Shown in pieces: positions 37,578 through 45,619 of a stretch of DNA of 64,000 bases. The notes below the pieces were generated by a model. The model saw only the letters and a program-made list of their open reading frames with translations, ran no database searches and had not been told where the DNA came from. The position numbers were made by a program, and so were the translations under genes. The DNA is taken from contig JAFKGR010000005.1 of NCBI GenBank assembly GCA_017307735.1, positions 62,001 to 126,000 of the forward strand, read 5' to 3'. The stretch's first letter is position 1. Every line of letters starts with the position of its first letter. Source of the DNA: Chitinophagaceae bacterium. GTDB taxonomy: Bacteria > Bacteroidota > Bacteroidia > Chitinophagales > Chitinophagaceae.

Positions 37578-38186
37578 TTAATATCTCCTTCTCCTTTTGC
37601 CAAGCCAGAAAAACATAAGAATCAGCCCGGTTACCAATCCTCCAAGGTGGGCAAAATGGGCTATTCCACCTCCTCCTGATAATCCTCCAAAAAGATCTAT
37701 TCCCGCATAAATCACCGCAAGCCACTTGGCCTTGATGGCAAACGGAAACGGTATTATAAAAAATTCAACATTGGGATAGGTATATGCAAATGCACCAAGC
37801 AACCCCATGATAGCGCCTGACGCACCAATGGCCACACTGTCCGGGACAAGGAGGATCTGGGCAAAAGCGGCACCCAGTCCGCAGGCAAAATAAAATATTA
37901 AAAATTTGGTTGCTCCCCAGTTGCGTTCCAGCATTGAACCGAATAACCACAATGCATACATGTTAAATAAAATATGCATCCAGTTGGCATGGGCAAACAT
38001 ATGCGTTACCAATTCATACGGGCTGAATGCCCCGGTAGCAGGCCCTTTCAATGCAAGCCAGGCCGTCAGGCCTCCCCGCTCTCCGCCGGATAGCTGCTGC
38101 GCCAAAAAAATCAATCCATTGATGATGATAAGATTGATTACCGCCGGAGTTGACGATTGGGTTGGTCTGTAACTGTTATAAGACAT
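37578..38186 (-). CDS. Rhomboid family intramembrane serine protease
   Basis: A 202-residue rhomboid protease with six hydrophobic segments. Active-site features are complete: HANWMHILFNMYALW (oxyanion His/Asn), GASGAIMGLLGA (catalytic Ser) and FAHLGGLVTG (catalytic His). It cleaves single-span membrane proteins inside the bilayer. It lies upstream of the inactive paralogue on the same strand, presumably in one transcript. Substrates are unknown. Confidence 0.92.
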   Translation of the reverse strand: MSYNSYRPTQSSTPAVINLIIINGLIFLAQQLSGGERGGLTAWLALKGPATGAFSPYELVTHMFAHANWMHILFNMYALWLFGSMLERNWGATKFLIFYFACGLGAAFAQILLVPDSVAIGASGAIMGLLGAFAYTYPNVEFFIIPFPFAIKAKWLAVIYAGIDLFGGLSGGGGIAHFAHLGGLVTGLILMFFWLGKRRRRY

Positions 38187-38264
38187 TCAGAAAAATTTAG
38201 GCTGCAATTTCGCGAATAAAATATTATTGATCCCGGATGAAATTGTAAAATCTAACGAAAGTCG

Positions 38265-40196
38265 TTATGACAAGGCCTGGTAATTGTGGCGAATCAACCC
38301 GAAGTCTGTAAAAACAGAATAGTTTTTTGCATAAAGAAAGTCTGATTGTTCAACTGCCTGCACCGGCAGGTTAATCTTTTTTAATGGCTGACCCGTTGAG
38401 GTAATCAGCCCTGGTCTCAAAACCGGCAGGTTGCCAAATGAACTTCCATAACCAACAAAAGTTCTTTTGCCAAAAAGCACTTTCAAACAGTTCCGGATAA
38501 ATACGCCCGGCCTTCTTTTCAAAATCAAATGAACAGGAAAAGTGATGAGGAAGAAGATTGCGAAACCCACATCCAACAAACGTTTTGCCCTGCGGTAAAG
38601 AGGGTTTGATAACCGGAAATATTCTGTGGCTGCATAAAATTCACCGGCAGCTTTCGGGTCATAGCTTTCGATAATGGCCTTGCATCCGGGAGTGAAAATC
38701 CCTGAATGGATCCCACGGGGAAGGCTTTCAACAGATCCAATAATTTGCTTGCAGGAAAGTGCGCCATTGCAAAAAATCAAATTCGTCAGCCGGCCGTTGC
38801 GTATCAGCCCGGCGATGTCTTCAAGCCCGCCAAGAGAATCTTTGTCAGGATCGTTAATAAATATCCGACCCAAAACTTCATCCTTTTTGTTGAGAAAAGA
38901 AATCACCTGCATCACCTCTTCAAATTCTTTGACGCTGCCAACGATGGCAATATGTGCATTGAGATCCTGTTCCTTTTTCTGAATGATTTTCATAGAAGCA
39001 AAAAGTAACCGGGTCAGGGTCAACAACACATACGCAACAAGGATAGAAAGCAATAGTACACCTCTCGAAAACTGAAACTCAAGTGGTAAAAACGCATACA
39101 CGGTAAACAAAACCAGTGCGGCAATCACGGTGGATTTATTCAGCCTTGATTGCATGTAACCATCATCGTACAAACCTGAATAATAGGCTGCGGTTAAAAA
39201 CAAAAGAGAAAATACCGGAAATGCTATCCAGAGCAGGTTGTTATCAAATGCAATGTCTGGTTTTACTTCATTCCAGAAAATCTTTCCCAGCCAGAAACTC
39301 AGAAAAATAAGCAATGCGTCCATCACAGGGAGGCCTGTCCATTTCAGAAATCTTGCAAGCGCTGAAACACCGGCCCTTGCCACAATACCAGACTGGATAA
39401 AAAGATTGTAAAAGCGTGCCCTGGAGCTGCCATAATGCTTTTTCACAAAAATGCTCATGGCTTTATAAAACATCCGCACATAATTCAGGCTACCCTTTTT
39501 TGTGCTTTCTCCTTTGAAATGCAATATGGTGGTTCCGGCAAAATAATAATTCCTGAATCCGGCTTTTTGAATCCGGTAACTCAAATCGATATCCTCGCCG
39601 TACATGAAAAAATCTTCATCAAACCCCGAAACCGCTGAAAATATTTTTCGTGGAATCATGATAAAAGCTCCGGCAAGCACATCCACCTCATTGGATGTGT
39701 TCCCGGGAAGATTTCCAAGATAATATCTCGCAAATATTTTTGATTTTGGAAACAGAAAAGAAAGCCCGCTCAGTTTAAAAAAGGAAGTCAACGGCCCGGG
39801 AAAACTTCTTTTGCTCTCTTTCAAAAACGTTCCTGAACCGTCCACCATCCTGACCCCCAATGCACATCCTTCTTTTTGCGAATGAATGAATGCAAGACTT
39901 TTTTCAAGGCAATCTTCAGGTAAGATGGTATCCGGATTGAGAAAAAGAATAACATCTCCTCCGGCAAATTTAAAAGCTTCGTTATTGGCTTTGCCAAAAC
40001 CCAGATTCTCATGATTCCATATAAAGCGAACTCCGGGAAAACGGTTTTCAAAAAATGTTTTGCTGCCATCTGCAGATGCATTGTCAAATACGATGATTTC
40101 ACCTTCGATATTTTTCAGAGCCTTTTGCAAAGAACAAAGACATTGCTCCAGAAAATATTTGACATTGTAATTAACTATGATGACCGAGAGTTCCAG
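38265..40196 (-). CDS. Family 2 glycosyltransferase fused to a sugar-transferase-like membrane domain; CTG start
   Basis: A 643-residue protein. The first 250 residues are a GT2 domain: LSVIIVNYNVKYFLEQ, then VFDNASADGS, FLNPDTILPED and the catalytic MYGEDIDLSYRIQKAG. Membrane segments follow (about 265-370), and the C-terminus resembles the polyprenyl-phosphate sugar transferase type (AKRLLDVGFAIFFL, FGKRTFVGYG, PVLRPGLI). The only start codon that gives a complete GT2 N-terminus is CTG at 40196-40194, exactly where related proteins have Met before Glu-Leu-Ser-Val-Ile. An internal TTG at 40130 would delete the nucleotide-binding strand. Role is likely exopolysaccharide or lipopolysaccharide assembly. 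Confidence 0.85.
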   Translation of the reverse strand: MELSVIIVNYNVKYFLEQCLCSLQKALKNIEGEIIVFDNASADGSKTFFENRFPGVRFIWNHENLGFGKANNEAFKFAGGDVILFLNPDTILPEDCLEKSLAFIHSQKEGCALGVRMVDGSGTFLKESKRSFPGPLTSFFKLSGLSFLFPKSKIFARYYLGNLPGNTSNEVDVLAGAFIMIPRKIFSAVSGFDEDFFMYGEDIDLSYRIQKAGFRNYYFAGTTILHFKGESTKKGSLNYVRMFYKAMSIFVKKHYGSSRARFYNLFIQSGIVARAGVSALARFLKWTGLPVMDALLIFLSFWLGKIFWNEVKPDIAFDNNLLWIAFPVFSLLFLTAAYYSGLYDDGYMQSRLNKSTVIAALVLFTVYAFLPLEFQFSRGVLLLSILVAYVLLTLTRLLFASMKIIQKKEQDLNAHIAIVGSVKEFEEVMQVISFLNKKDEVLGRIFINDPDKDSLGGLEDIAGLIRNGRLTNLIFCNGALSCKQIIGSVESLPRGIHSGIFTPGCKAIIESYDPKAAGEFYAATEYFRLSNPLYRRAKRLLDVGFAIFFLITFPVHLILKRRPGVFIRNCLKVLFGKRTFVGYGSSFGNLPVLRPGLITSTGQPLKKINLPVQAVEQSDFLYAKNYSVFTDFGLIRHNYQALS

Positions 40197-40311
40197 AAAA
40201 AATAAATTAAGGTGTTAAAGAAATATTTCAAAAGAAATAAGTTTCGTCAAATTAAATATTGCAGGCAAATTTGAGAAAAGATGGTTCATAAAAATAAACA
40301 ATCTTTGCAGC

Positions 40312-41091
40312 ATGTATAAAGAAACTTTGATTAAGGCTGCAAAAGCCGGTGCACATGAACTGGAACATTTTTTCAACGGAAAATTTACCATTTCGCATAA
40401 AGAGGGAATCAACAACCTGGTAACGCAGGCTGATTTTGCAAGTGAAAAAGCCATTCTGGATGTCATCAAATCCGCTTTCCCAAACGATGGCATTGTCAGT
40501 GAAGAAAGCCCGGAAGTAAAGGCACATAATGATTACAAATGGATCATCGATCCGATTGACGGGACCATTAATTTCGCGCACGGAATCCCCATTTGCTGTG
40601 TGAGTATCGGGTTACAATACAAAGATGACATGCTGATGGGTGCAGTATATAATCCGTTAATGAATGAATTTTATTTTGCCGAAAAAGGAAAGGGCGCTTT
40701 TCTCAATGACAAACCAATTCATGTCAGCAACTGCGAAAAGGTCATCAACAGTTGCCTCGTCACCGGGTTTCCTTATACTTATATCCACCAGCCCAATGGC
40801 CCTCTTCAGGTTTTTGAGAGGTTGATAACAAAAGGGATTCCTGTAAGAAGGCTCGGCAGTGCCGCTACAGATTTATGCTGGGTTGCAGCAGGAAGGTTTG
40901 ATGGATTTTATGAACACAAATTGAATGCATGGGATACGGCTGCCGGATTTTTATTGGTGGAAGAAGCGGGAGGTAAGGTTACGAATATGCAGGGAGGTAA
41001 ATATTCACCTTTCGAATTTGGGTTGGTAGCCAGCAATGGAAAAATTCAGGAGGAATTGATTCGATATGTGCAGGATAAAGTGGAGGAGTGA
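40312..41091 (+). CDS. Inositol monophosphatase family protein
   Basis: A 259-residue SuhB/IMPase-family phosphatase. The metal-binding motifs are complete: EESPE (Glu, near residue 65), WIIDPIDGTINFAHG (Asp-Asp) and AWDTAAGFLLVEEAGG (Asp). It hydrolyses inositol-1-phosphate or related sugar phosphates, with Mg2+. It is transcribed divergently from the glycosyltransferase gene. Confidence 0.92.
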   Translation: MYKETLIKAAKAGAHELEHFFNGKFTISHKEGINNLVTQADFASEKAILDVIKSAFPNDGIVSEESPEVKAHNDYKWIIDPIDGTINFAHGIPICCVSIGLQYKDDMLMGAVYNPLMNEFYFAEKGKGAFLNDKPIHVSNCEKVINSCLVTGFPYTYIHQPNGPLQVFERLITKGIPVRRLGSAATDLCWVAAGRFDGFYEHKLNAWDTAAGFLLVEEAGGKVTNMQGGKYSPFEFGLVASNGKIQEELIRYVQDKVEE

Positions 41092-41100
41092 GGATTCCAA

Positions 41101-41156
41101 GTTCCAGGTTCCGGGTTTCGGGTTTCGGGTTTCGGGTTTCGGGTTTCGGGTTCCGA
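41101..41156 (+). repeat. Heptanucleotide tandem repeat (GTTTCGG)n
   Basis: Eight consecutive 7-base units: GTTCCAG, GTTCCGG, five perfect GTTTCGG copies, then GTTCCGA. It starts 10 bases after the inositol phosphatase stop, in a 259-base gap before thiL. The period is the same as that of the repeat before cas1 at 62161-62245. Confidence 0.9.
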
Positions 41157-41350
41157 ACCTGACCGTAGTGGTGGATTCTGAGCTCGGAGTTGTTACACCC
41201 GGGAAAATCTGAATGGAGTTATCTTACTTTGCGAAGGCTGACAACTTCACGATTTTGTGATATGAATTTGAAAATTCCAAACAAATAAATCCGTCATGGC
41301 AGACAGACTCTTCAACTTTTAAAATAATATTTCAGGAAATAAAAAAATTT

Positions 41351-42391
41351 ATGGACGACGAAAAAAGAACAGAGATAAACGAACTGGGAGAGTTTGGGCT
41401 TATTGATTTTCTGACAAAAAACAATGAGACACGAAATGCAGGTACCATTTTGTCGGTGGGCGATGATGCTGCTGTTGTAGATCATTTTGGCAAACAAACA
41501 GTGGTCACCACTGACATGCTGATTGAAGGAATCCATTTCGACATGGCATACACGCCACTGAAAATGCTGGGATATAAAAGTGTAATTGTCAACCTGAGCG
41601 ATGTATATGCCATGAAAGCCATTCCCCAGCAAATCACGGTGTCTGTTGCATTAAGCAACCGGTACAGCGTGGAAGCTTTGTCAGAATTATACGAAGGTAT
41701 TTATGAAGCTTGTGATCGTTATCAGGTGGATATGGTGGGGGGCGATACCATTCCATCTCCCAAAGGATTGATCATTAGTGTTACTGCGCTTGGAGAAGTT
41801 GCACCGGGCAAATTTGTAACACGATCCGGGGCACAGACAAACGATTTGCTTTGTGTAAGCGGCGATCTTGGAAGCGCATATCTCGGCCTCACATTGCTGG
41901 AAAGAGAGAAAAAAGTTTTTCTGGAAACGAAAGGAGTCCAACCGGATTTCGAAGGGCAAAAATATATCGTACAAAGATTTTTGAAACCCGAGGCAAGGAA
42001 GGATATCATTGAATTTTTTGAAGAAAAACAAATTCAGCCTACGTCTATGATTGACATCAGCGACGGATTGAGCAGTGAAATTCTTCATCTCTGTAAACGG
42101 AGCCGCAAAAGCTGTGTACTTTATGAAGACAAAATACCTATCGACGATGGAGCAAAACAATTTGCCTATAAACTCGAAATGGATCCAACGATGTGCGCAT
42201 TGAACGGAGGAGAAGATTATGAACTTCTGTTTACATTGAGCCAGAAAGAATACGATAAAATAAAAGACAATACTGATATTACAGTGGTTGGCTACATTGT
42301 TGATGAAGGCCCCAAACCGAAAATCATTACCCGCGGAGGTGCCGAACATCCGCTGGTGGCGCAGGGTTGGAACCCGATTCATGTAAAATAA
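41351..42391 (+). CDS. thiL: Thiamine-monophosphate kinase
   Basis: Phosphorylates thiamine monophosphate to the active diphosphate. The ATP-binding signatures are visible: SVGDDAAVV, TTDMLIEGIHFD, NLSDVYAMKA and VGGDTIPSPKG near residues 35-140, and the C-terminal MIDISDGLSSEI and NGGEDYELLF. Length (346) is normal. It is followed seven bases later by the S41 peptidase gene. Confidence 0.94.
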   Translation: MDDEKRTEINELGEFGLIDFLTKNNETRNAGTILSVGDDAAVVDHFGKQTVVTTDMLIEGIHFDMAYTPLKMLGYKSVIVNLSDVYAMKAIPQQITVSVALSNRYSVEALSELYEGIYEACDRYQVDMVGGDTIPSPKGLIISVTALGEVAPGKFVTRSGAQTNDLLCVSGDLGSAYLGLTLLEREKKVFLETKGVQPDFEGQKYIVQRFLKPEARKDIIEFFEEKQIQPTSMIDISDGLSSEILHLCKRSRKSCVLYEDKIPIDDGAKQFAYKLEMDPTMCALNGGEDYELLFTLSQKEYDKIKDNTDITVVGYIVDEGPKPKIITRGGAEHPLVAQGWNPIHVK

Positions 42392-42398
42392 CCGGCAG

Positions 42399-43880
42399 AT
42401 GCAACCTTTCTGCAAATATCTTTTTCTCCTGACGGCCTGTGGATTTCTCCTGCTATCATGTTCGGTTACACGAAATTATAATCCGGACAAAAAATACAGC
42501 CCTCAGGAACTTACAGAAGACCTGAGCACACTTCGCAATATTCTTGAAACCAAACATCCTTCTCTTTACTGGTACACGCCCAAAGACAGCATGGATTATT
42601 TCTTCAATGTTTCCGGTATTTCCATCCGTGACTCCATGACGGAAAATCAGTTTGCATGGTTTACACTTGCCCCGCTCATTGCAAAGATCCACTGTGGCCA
42701 CACCTCCCTGATGAGAAGCAGGAGTTGGGAAAAGTTTGTCAGAAATAAAATGATTCCCACTTTTCCACTGTTTATGAAAGTATGGAAAGACACCATGATG
42801 GTGGTTGGTTCCATTAACAGGGATTCACTGGTTCCCCGCGGCAGTTTTGTAACTGCAATCAACGGGATACCGGTCAAAAGAATTGAAAACGTTTTATTTC
42901 AATACATGCCCACTGATGGCTATGAAGAAAATCTCAATTACATCAAACTCAGCGCTGATTTCTCTTATTATTTCAGAAATGTTTTCGGCCTTTTTCCTTT
43001 TTACAAAATCAATTTTACAGATAGCACCGGAATTTCAAAAGAAACCATGATCCCCTGGTGGTACCCGAAAATTGACAGTTCACAAGGAAATAAAAAAGAA
43101 AAACGGCCAAGATTGTCGCGTACCGAAAAAATGCACCAATACCGCTCGATAAAAACCGACTCAACCGTTGCCGTAATAGATCTGAATGCATTTACCAAAG
43201 GAAACCTCAATTCCTTTTTCAGAAAAAGTTTCAGGGAAATAAAAAAGAAAAACATTCAGAACCTGATTCTCGATTTGCGGGTCAATGGCGGAGGTGAAAT
43301 CAATAAGGCAGTCAGGCTCGCAAAATATATTCTGGACAAGCCTTTCGTCGTTGCCGATTCGGCCTACTCCATTTCAAAAAATTTTAATCCATACGGTAAA
43401 TACATCGGAAAATCATTTTGGAATAACCTGGCATTGTTGTTCATCACAAAAAAGAGAGCCGACGGAAAATTTCATTTCGGATATTGGGAACAGCATCAGT
43501 TCAAACCAAAAAAGAAGTTTCATTTCGACGGGCAGGTTTACATCCTGACAAACGGATTGACTTTTTCGGCAGGAAGCCTGTTTTGTGATTTTGCCAAAGG
43601 ACAAAAGAATGTCACACTGGTCGGGGAAAATACCGGCGGCGGGTGGTACGGGAATTCGGGGATCCTGATACCGGATATCACCTTACCCAAAACAGGGTTA
43701 AGGGTCCGGCTACCTTTTTTCAGATTAATCGCACCACATCATCCCGCCGAAAAGGGAACCGGCGTAATGCCTGATTGGTATATCGGTCCCAATTGGAGAG
43801 ATGTCCTCAGCGGCAGAGATACCAAAATGGAAGATGTTTTGCAATACATCCGGCAGGGAAAAAATAACGGAACAGACTGA
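42399..43880 (+). CDS. S41 family (C-terminal processing-like) peptidase lipoprotein
   Basis: A lipoprotein: the signal peptide ends in a lipobox (LLLSCSV, Cys at residue 21). The S41 core is visible as LDLRVNGGGEINKAV and the catalytic Ser/Lys region TNGLTFSAGSLFC ... GENTGGGWYG. A short PDZ-like stretch lies near residues 145-175 (RGSFVTAINGIPV). S41 enzymes cut C-termini of exported proteins; Bacteroidota have many lipoprotein members of unknown substrate. It follows thiL closely, but the two functions are unrelated. Confidence 0.88.
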   Translation: MQPFCKYLFLLTACGFLLLSCSVTRNYNPDKKYSPQELTEDLSTLRNILETKHPSLYWYTPKDSMDYFFNVSGISIRDSMTENQFAWFTLAPLIAKIHCGHTSLMRSRSWEKFVRNKMIPTFPLFMKVWKDTMMVVGSINRDSLVPRGSFVTAINGIPVKRIENVLFQYMPTDGYEENLNYIKLSADFSYYFRNVFGLFPFYKINFTDSTGISKETMIPWWYPKIDSSQGNKKEKRPRLSRTEKMHQYRSIKTDSTVAVIDLNAFTKGNLNSFFRKSFREIKKKNIQNLILDLRVNGGGEINKAVRLAKYILDKPFVVADSAYSISKNFNPYGKYIGKSFWNNLALLFITKKRADGKFHFGYWEQHQFKPKKKFHFDGQVYILTNGLTFSAGSLFCDFAKGQKNVTLVGENTGGGWYGNSGILIPDITLPKTGLRVRLPFFRLIAPHHPAEKGTGVMPDWYIGPNWRDVLSGRDTKMEDVLQYIRQGKNNGTD

Positions 43881-43950
43881 AAACTTCTCTTGCTATTTTT
43901 TGAAAAAGAAAACGGGAAACCTATTCCTTGCCTCAAAATCATGAGCCTTA

Positions 43951-44931
43951 TCAGAACATGGCACTTATCAATTCTTCCTCAGAAATGTTGGCAAAATATT
44001 CTGCAATATTATATTTCTCCAGTTTTTGGCGGATACTCTTTTCATCGTGAGGTGTATTTTCTATGGCCCTTTCTATTTCATCGATATCGTGTACATGAAA
44101 AAAGTCACCAAATATTTTGGCCTTTGTAATAATTCCGTTTTCAACTTCAAGATGCATTTCAATTAATCCACCCGGAACCTTGACCGCCTTCTTGAAATTG
44201 TAATCAGGTGAATAGCCATAATTCCATTCATAGGTTGCATATTTTTTATCGCGCAGTTCACCGATCCTTTTCAAATCTTCCGGCGTAAATTCATACATTT
44301 TGCAATCCCGGAAAGAATGCATCACATGATCCATGATCTTATGCGTAAATTCTTCAATGGTCATGGGTGTTTTCAAATGATCAGAAATGTTGGTTACTCT
44401 TTTGGGAATGGACTTCACGGCTTTGTCCTGATATTTGAGTGGATTAATCCGAAGCGCTTCACTCACATTTTTCATCTCCGAGGAAAAAAGAAGTGTCCCG
44501 TGATGGAGGATTTTATTTTTATAAATGTGTTCTGCATTTCCTGAAATTTTTTTCCCATCGATGGTAATGTCATTCCTTCCTTCAAATTTTGCCGGCACGC
44601 CCATTTCATTGAGCACTTCCACAATGGGGCGTGTGTATTTTTCAAAATCGATCAGGCTGCTGTCCTTCCCGGTAGCGGTAAAAGAAAAATTAAGATTTCC
44701 CAAATCGTGGTAAACAGCTCCGCCTCCCGACAATCTGCGTACCACATGGATTCCGTGAGATTTTACATAATCATAATTGATCTCAGACAGGGTGTTCTGA
44801 TGTTTGCCGACAATGATGGCATTGTCATTTTGCCAGAGCATGAAACAATCTTCATTGAGGTATTTGAAAATGTATTCATCGGTAGCAATGTTGAAATAAG
44901 GATCCGTGGATTTATGGAAAATGCACAACAT
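43951..44931 (-). CDS. lplA: Lipoate-protein ligase
   Basis: Attaches lipoate to dehydrogenase E2 subunits. The lipoate/ATP-binding motifs are visible: RRLSGGGAVYHDLGNLNFSF and GRNDITIDGKKISGNA, plus HHGTLLFS. The C-terminal accessory domain is present. The frame extends to 44979, but the family N-terminus begins MLCIFHKSTDPYFN at 44931, and a consensus promoter at 44950-44980 would start the transcript inside the longer frame, so 44931 is the start. The upstream stretch codes for nothing family-like. Confidence 0.93.
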   Translation of the reverse strand: MLCIFHKSTDPYFNIATDEYIFKYLNEDCFMLWQNDNAIIVGKHQNTLSEINYDYVKSHGIHVVRRLSGGGAVYHDLGNLNFSFTATGKDSSLIDFEKYTRPIVEVLNEMGVPAKFEGRNDITIDGKKISGNAEHIYKNKILHHGTLLFSSEMKNVSEALRINPLKYQDKAVKSIPKRVTNISDHLKTPMTIEEFTHKIMDHVMHSFRDCKMYEFTPEDLKRIGELRDKKYATYEWNYGYSPDYNFKKAVKVPGGLIEMHLEVENGIITKAKIFGDFFHVHDIDEIERAIENTPHDEKSIRQKLEKYNIAEYFANISEEELISAMF

Positions 44932-44949
44932 GGTTTCAGAAAATTTTTG

Positions 44950-44980
44950 CAAAGTTAACCACGTATTCAGCGCGCGCAAA
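44950..44980 (-). promoter_or_regulatory. Consensus Bacteroidota promoter for lplA
   Basis: On the minus strand TTTG (44980-44977), exactly 19 bases, then TAACTTTG (44957-44950). Both boxes and the spacing fit the Bacteroidota consensus; the start of transcription would be about 12 bases before the ATG at 44931. This is the best promoter match in the window. Confidence 0.7.
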
Positions 44981-45084
44981 ATATTACAACGCGCCTGTTA
45001 TTCCCTGACATTATCTTGCCTGATTTTTGACTTTGATTTTGAACAACCTCTGCATTTCTTAATCAAATGCACGTGAATCCCACA

Positions 45085-45111
45085 TTGTCAATTATCTTTC
45101 AATTAGATTTG
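45085..45111 (+). promoter_or_regulatory. Candidate promoter for the 159-residue membrane protein gene
   Basis: TTG at 45085-45087, 16 bases, then TAGATTTG at 45104-45111, 28 bases before the ATG at 45140. The -7 box is a full match; the spacing is slightly short. Confidence 0.45.
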
Positions 45112-45139
45112 CGCATCATTTACACCGAGGTATTTCATC

Positions 45140-45619
45140 ATGAGTCAGGATGCAAAAACAGATACAACTTTTTTTGAACTTGTTGGCGGTTCACTGGAAT
45201 TTCAGAATACAAAACTCATCATTACTGACAAGGAAAATGCGAAAAGGAACCTTTGGATTATTTCTGCAGTATGTTTTGTAATCATCAGCCTCGCGTTCAT
45301 TGTCAGTGGCAGAAGAGACAACGACCCGTTGTTTTTTTATCTTGGAATAACTACTGTATTAGTTGAGGCCCTTGTGATATACCGCGCTTTCAGAAAAAAA
45401 AGATTTGCAAGGATCGACGACCGGATTTTTCTAAACGACATCCGGGGCACTTCACTGAAAAAAAGCAACAACGGCGAAACAATTGCAGTCAGGCTTTTTA
45501 CCAACAAGAAAAGAGAAAGGCAATTTGTGATTGCCAATGAAGACGGTCAATATTCAAAATTTAAAGCGCTGCTTCAAAAACATCAAATAGAATTCACCGA
45601 TTCTTCGCTGCCCGCTTAG
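45140..45619 (+). CDS. Uncharacterised membrane protein
   Basis: A 159-residue protein with two adjacent membrane helices (NLWIISAVCFVIISLAFIVS and PLFFYLGITTVLVEALVIY), preceded by about 40 soluble residues and followed by a basic soluble domain of about 65 residues (KKRERQFVIANEDGQYSKFK). The C-terminal part looks like a small PH-like or bPH-type sensor fold, but I do not recognise a family. Promoter elements are present. It overlaps the convergent GHL10 gene by four bases at its end. Confidence 0.6.
   Translation: MSQDAKTDTTFFELVGGSLEFQNTKLIITDKENAKRNLWIISAVCFVIISLAFIVSGRRDNDPLFFYLGITTVLVEALVIYRAFRKKRFARIDDRIFLNDIRGTSLKKSNNGETIAVRLFTNKKRERQFVIANEDGQYSKFKALLQKHQIEFTDSSLPA

Noticed and set aside
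41101..41156. GTTTCGG repeat as telomere-like or CRISPR-like sequence
   Set aside because: The units are contiguous without spacers and the replicon context is an ordinary bacterial chromosome, so it is a simple tandem repeat.
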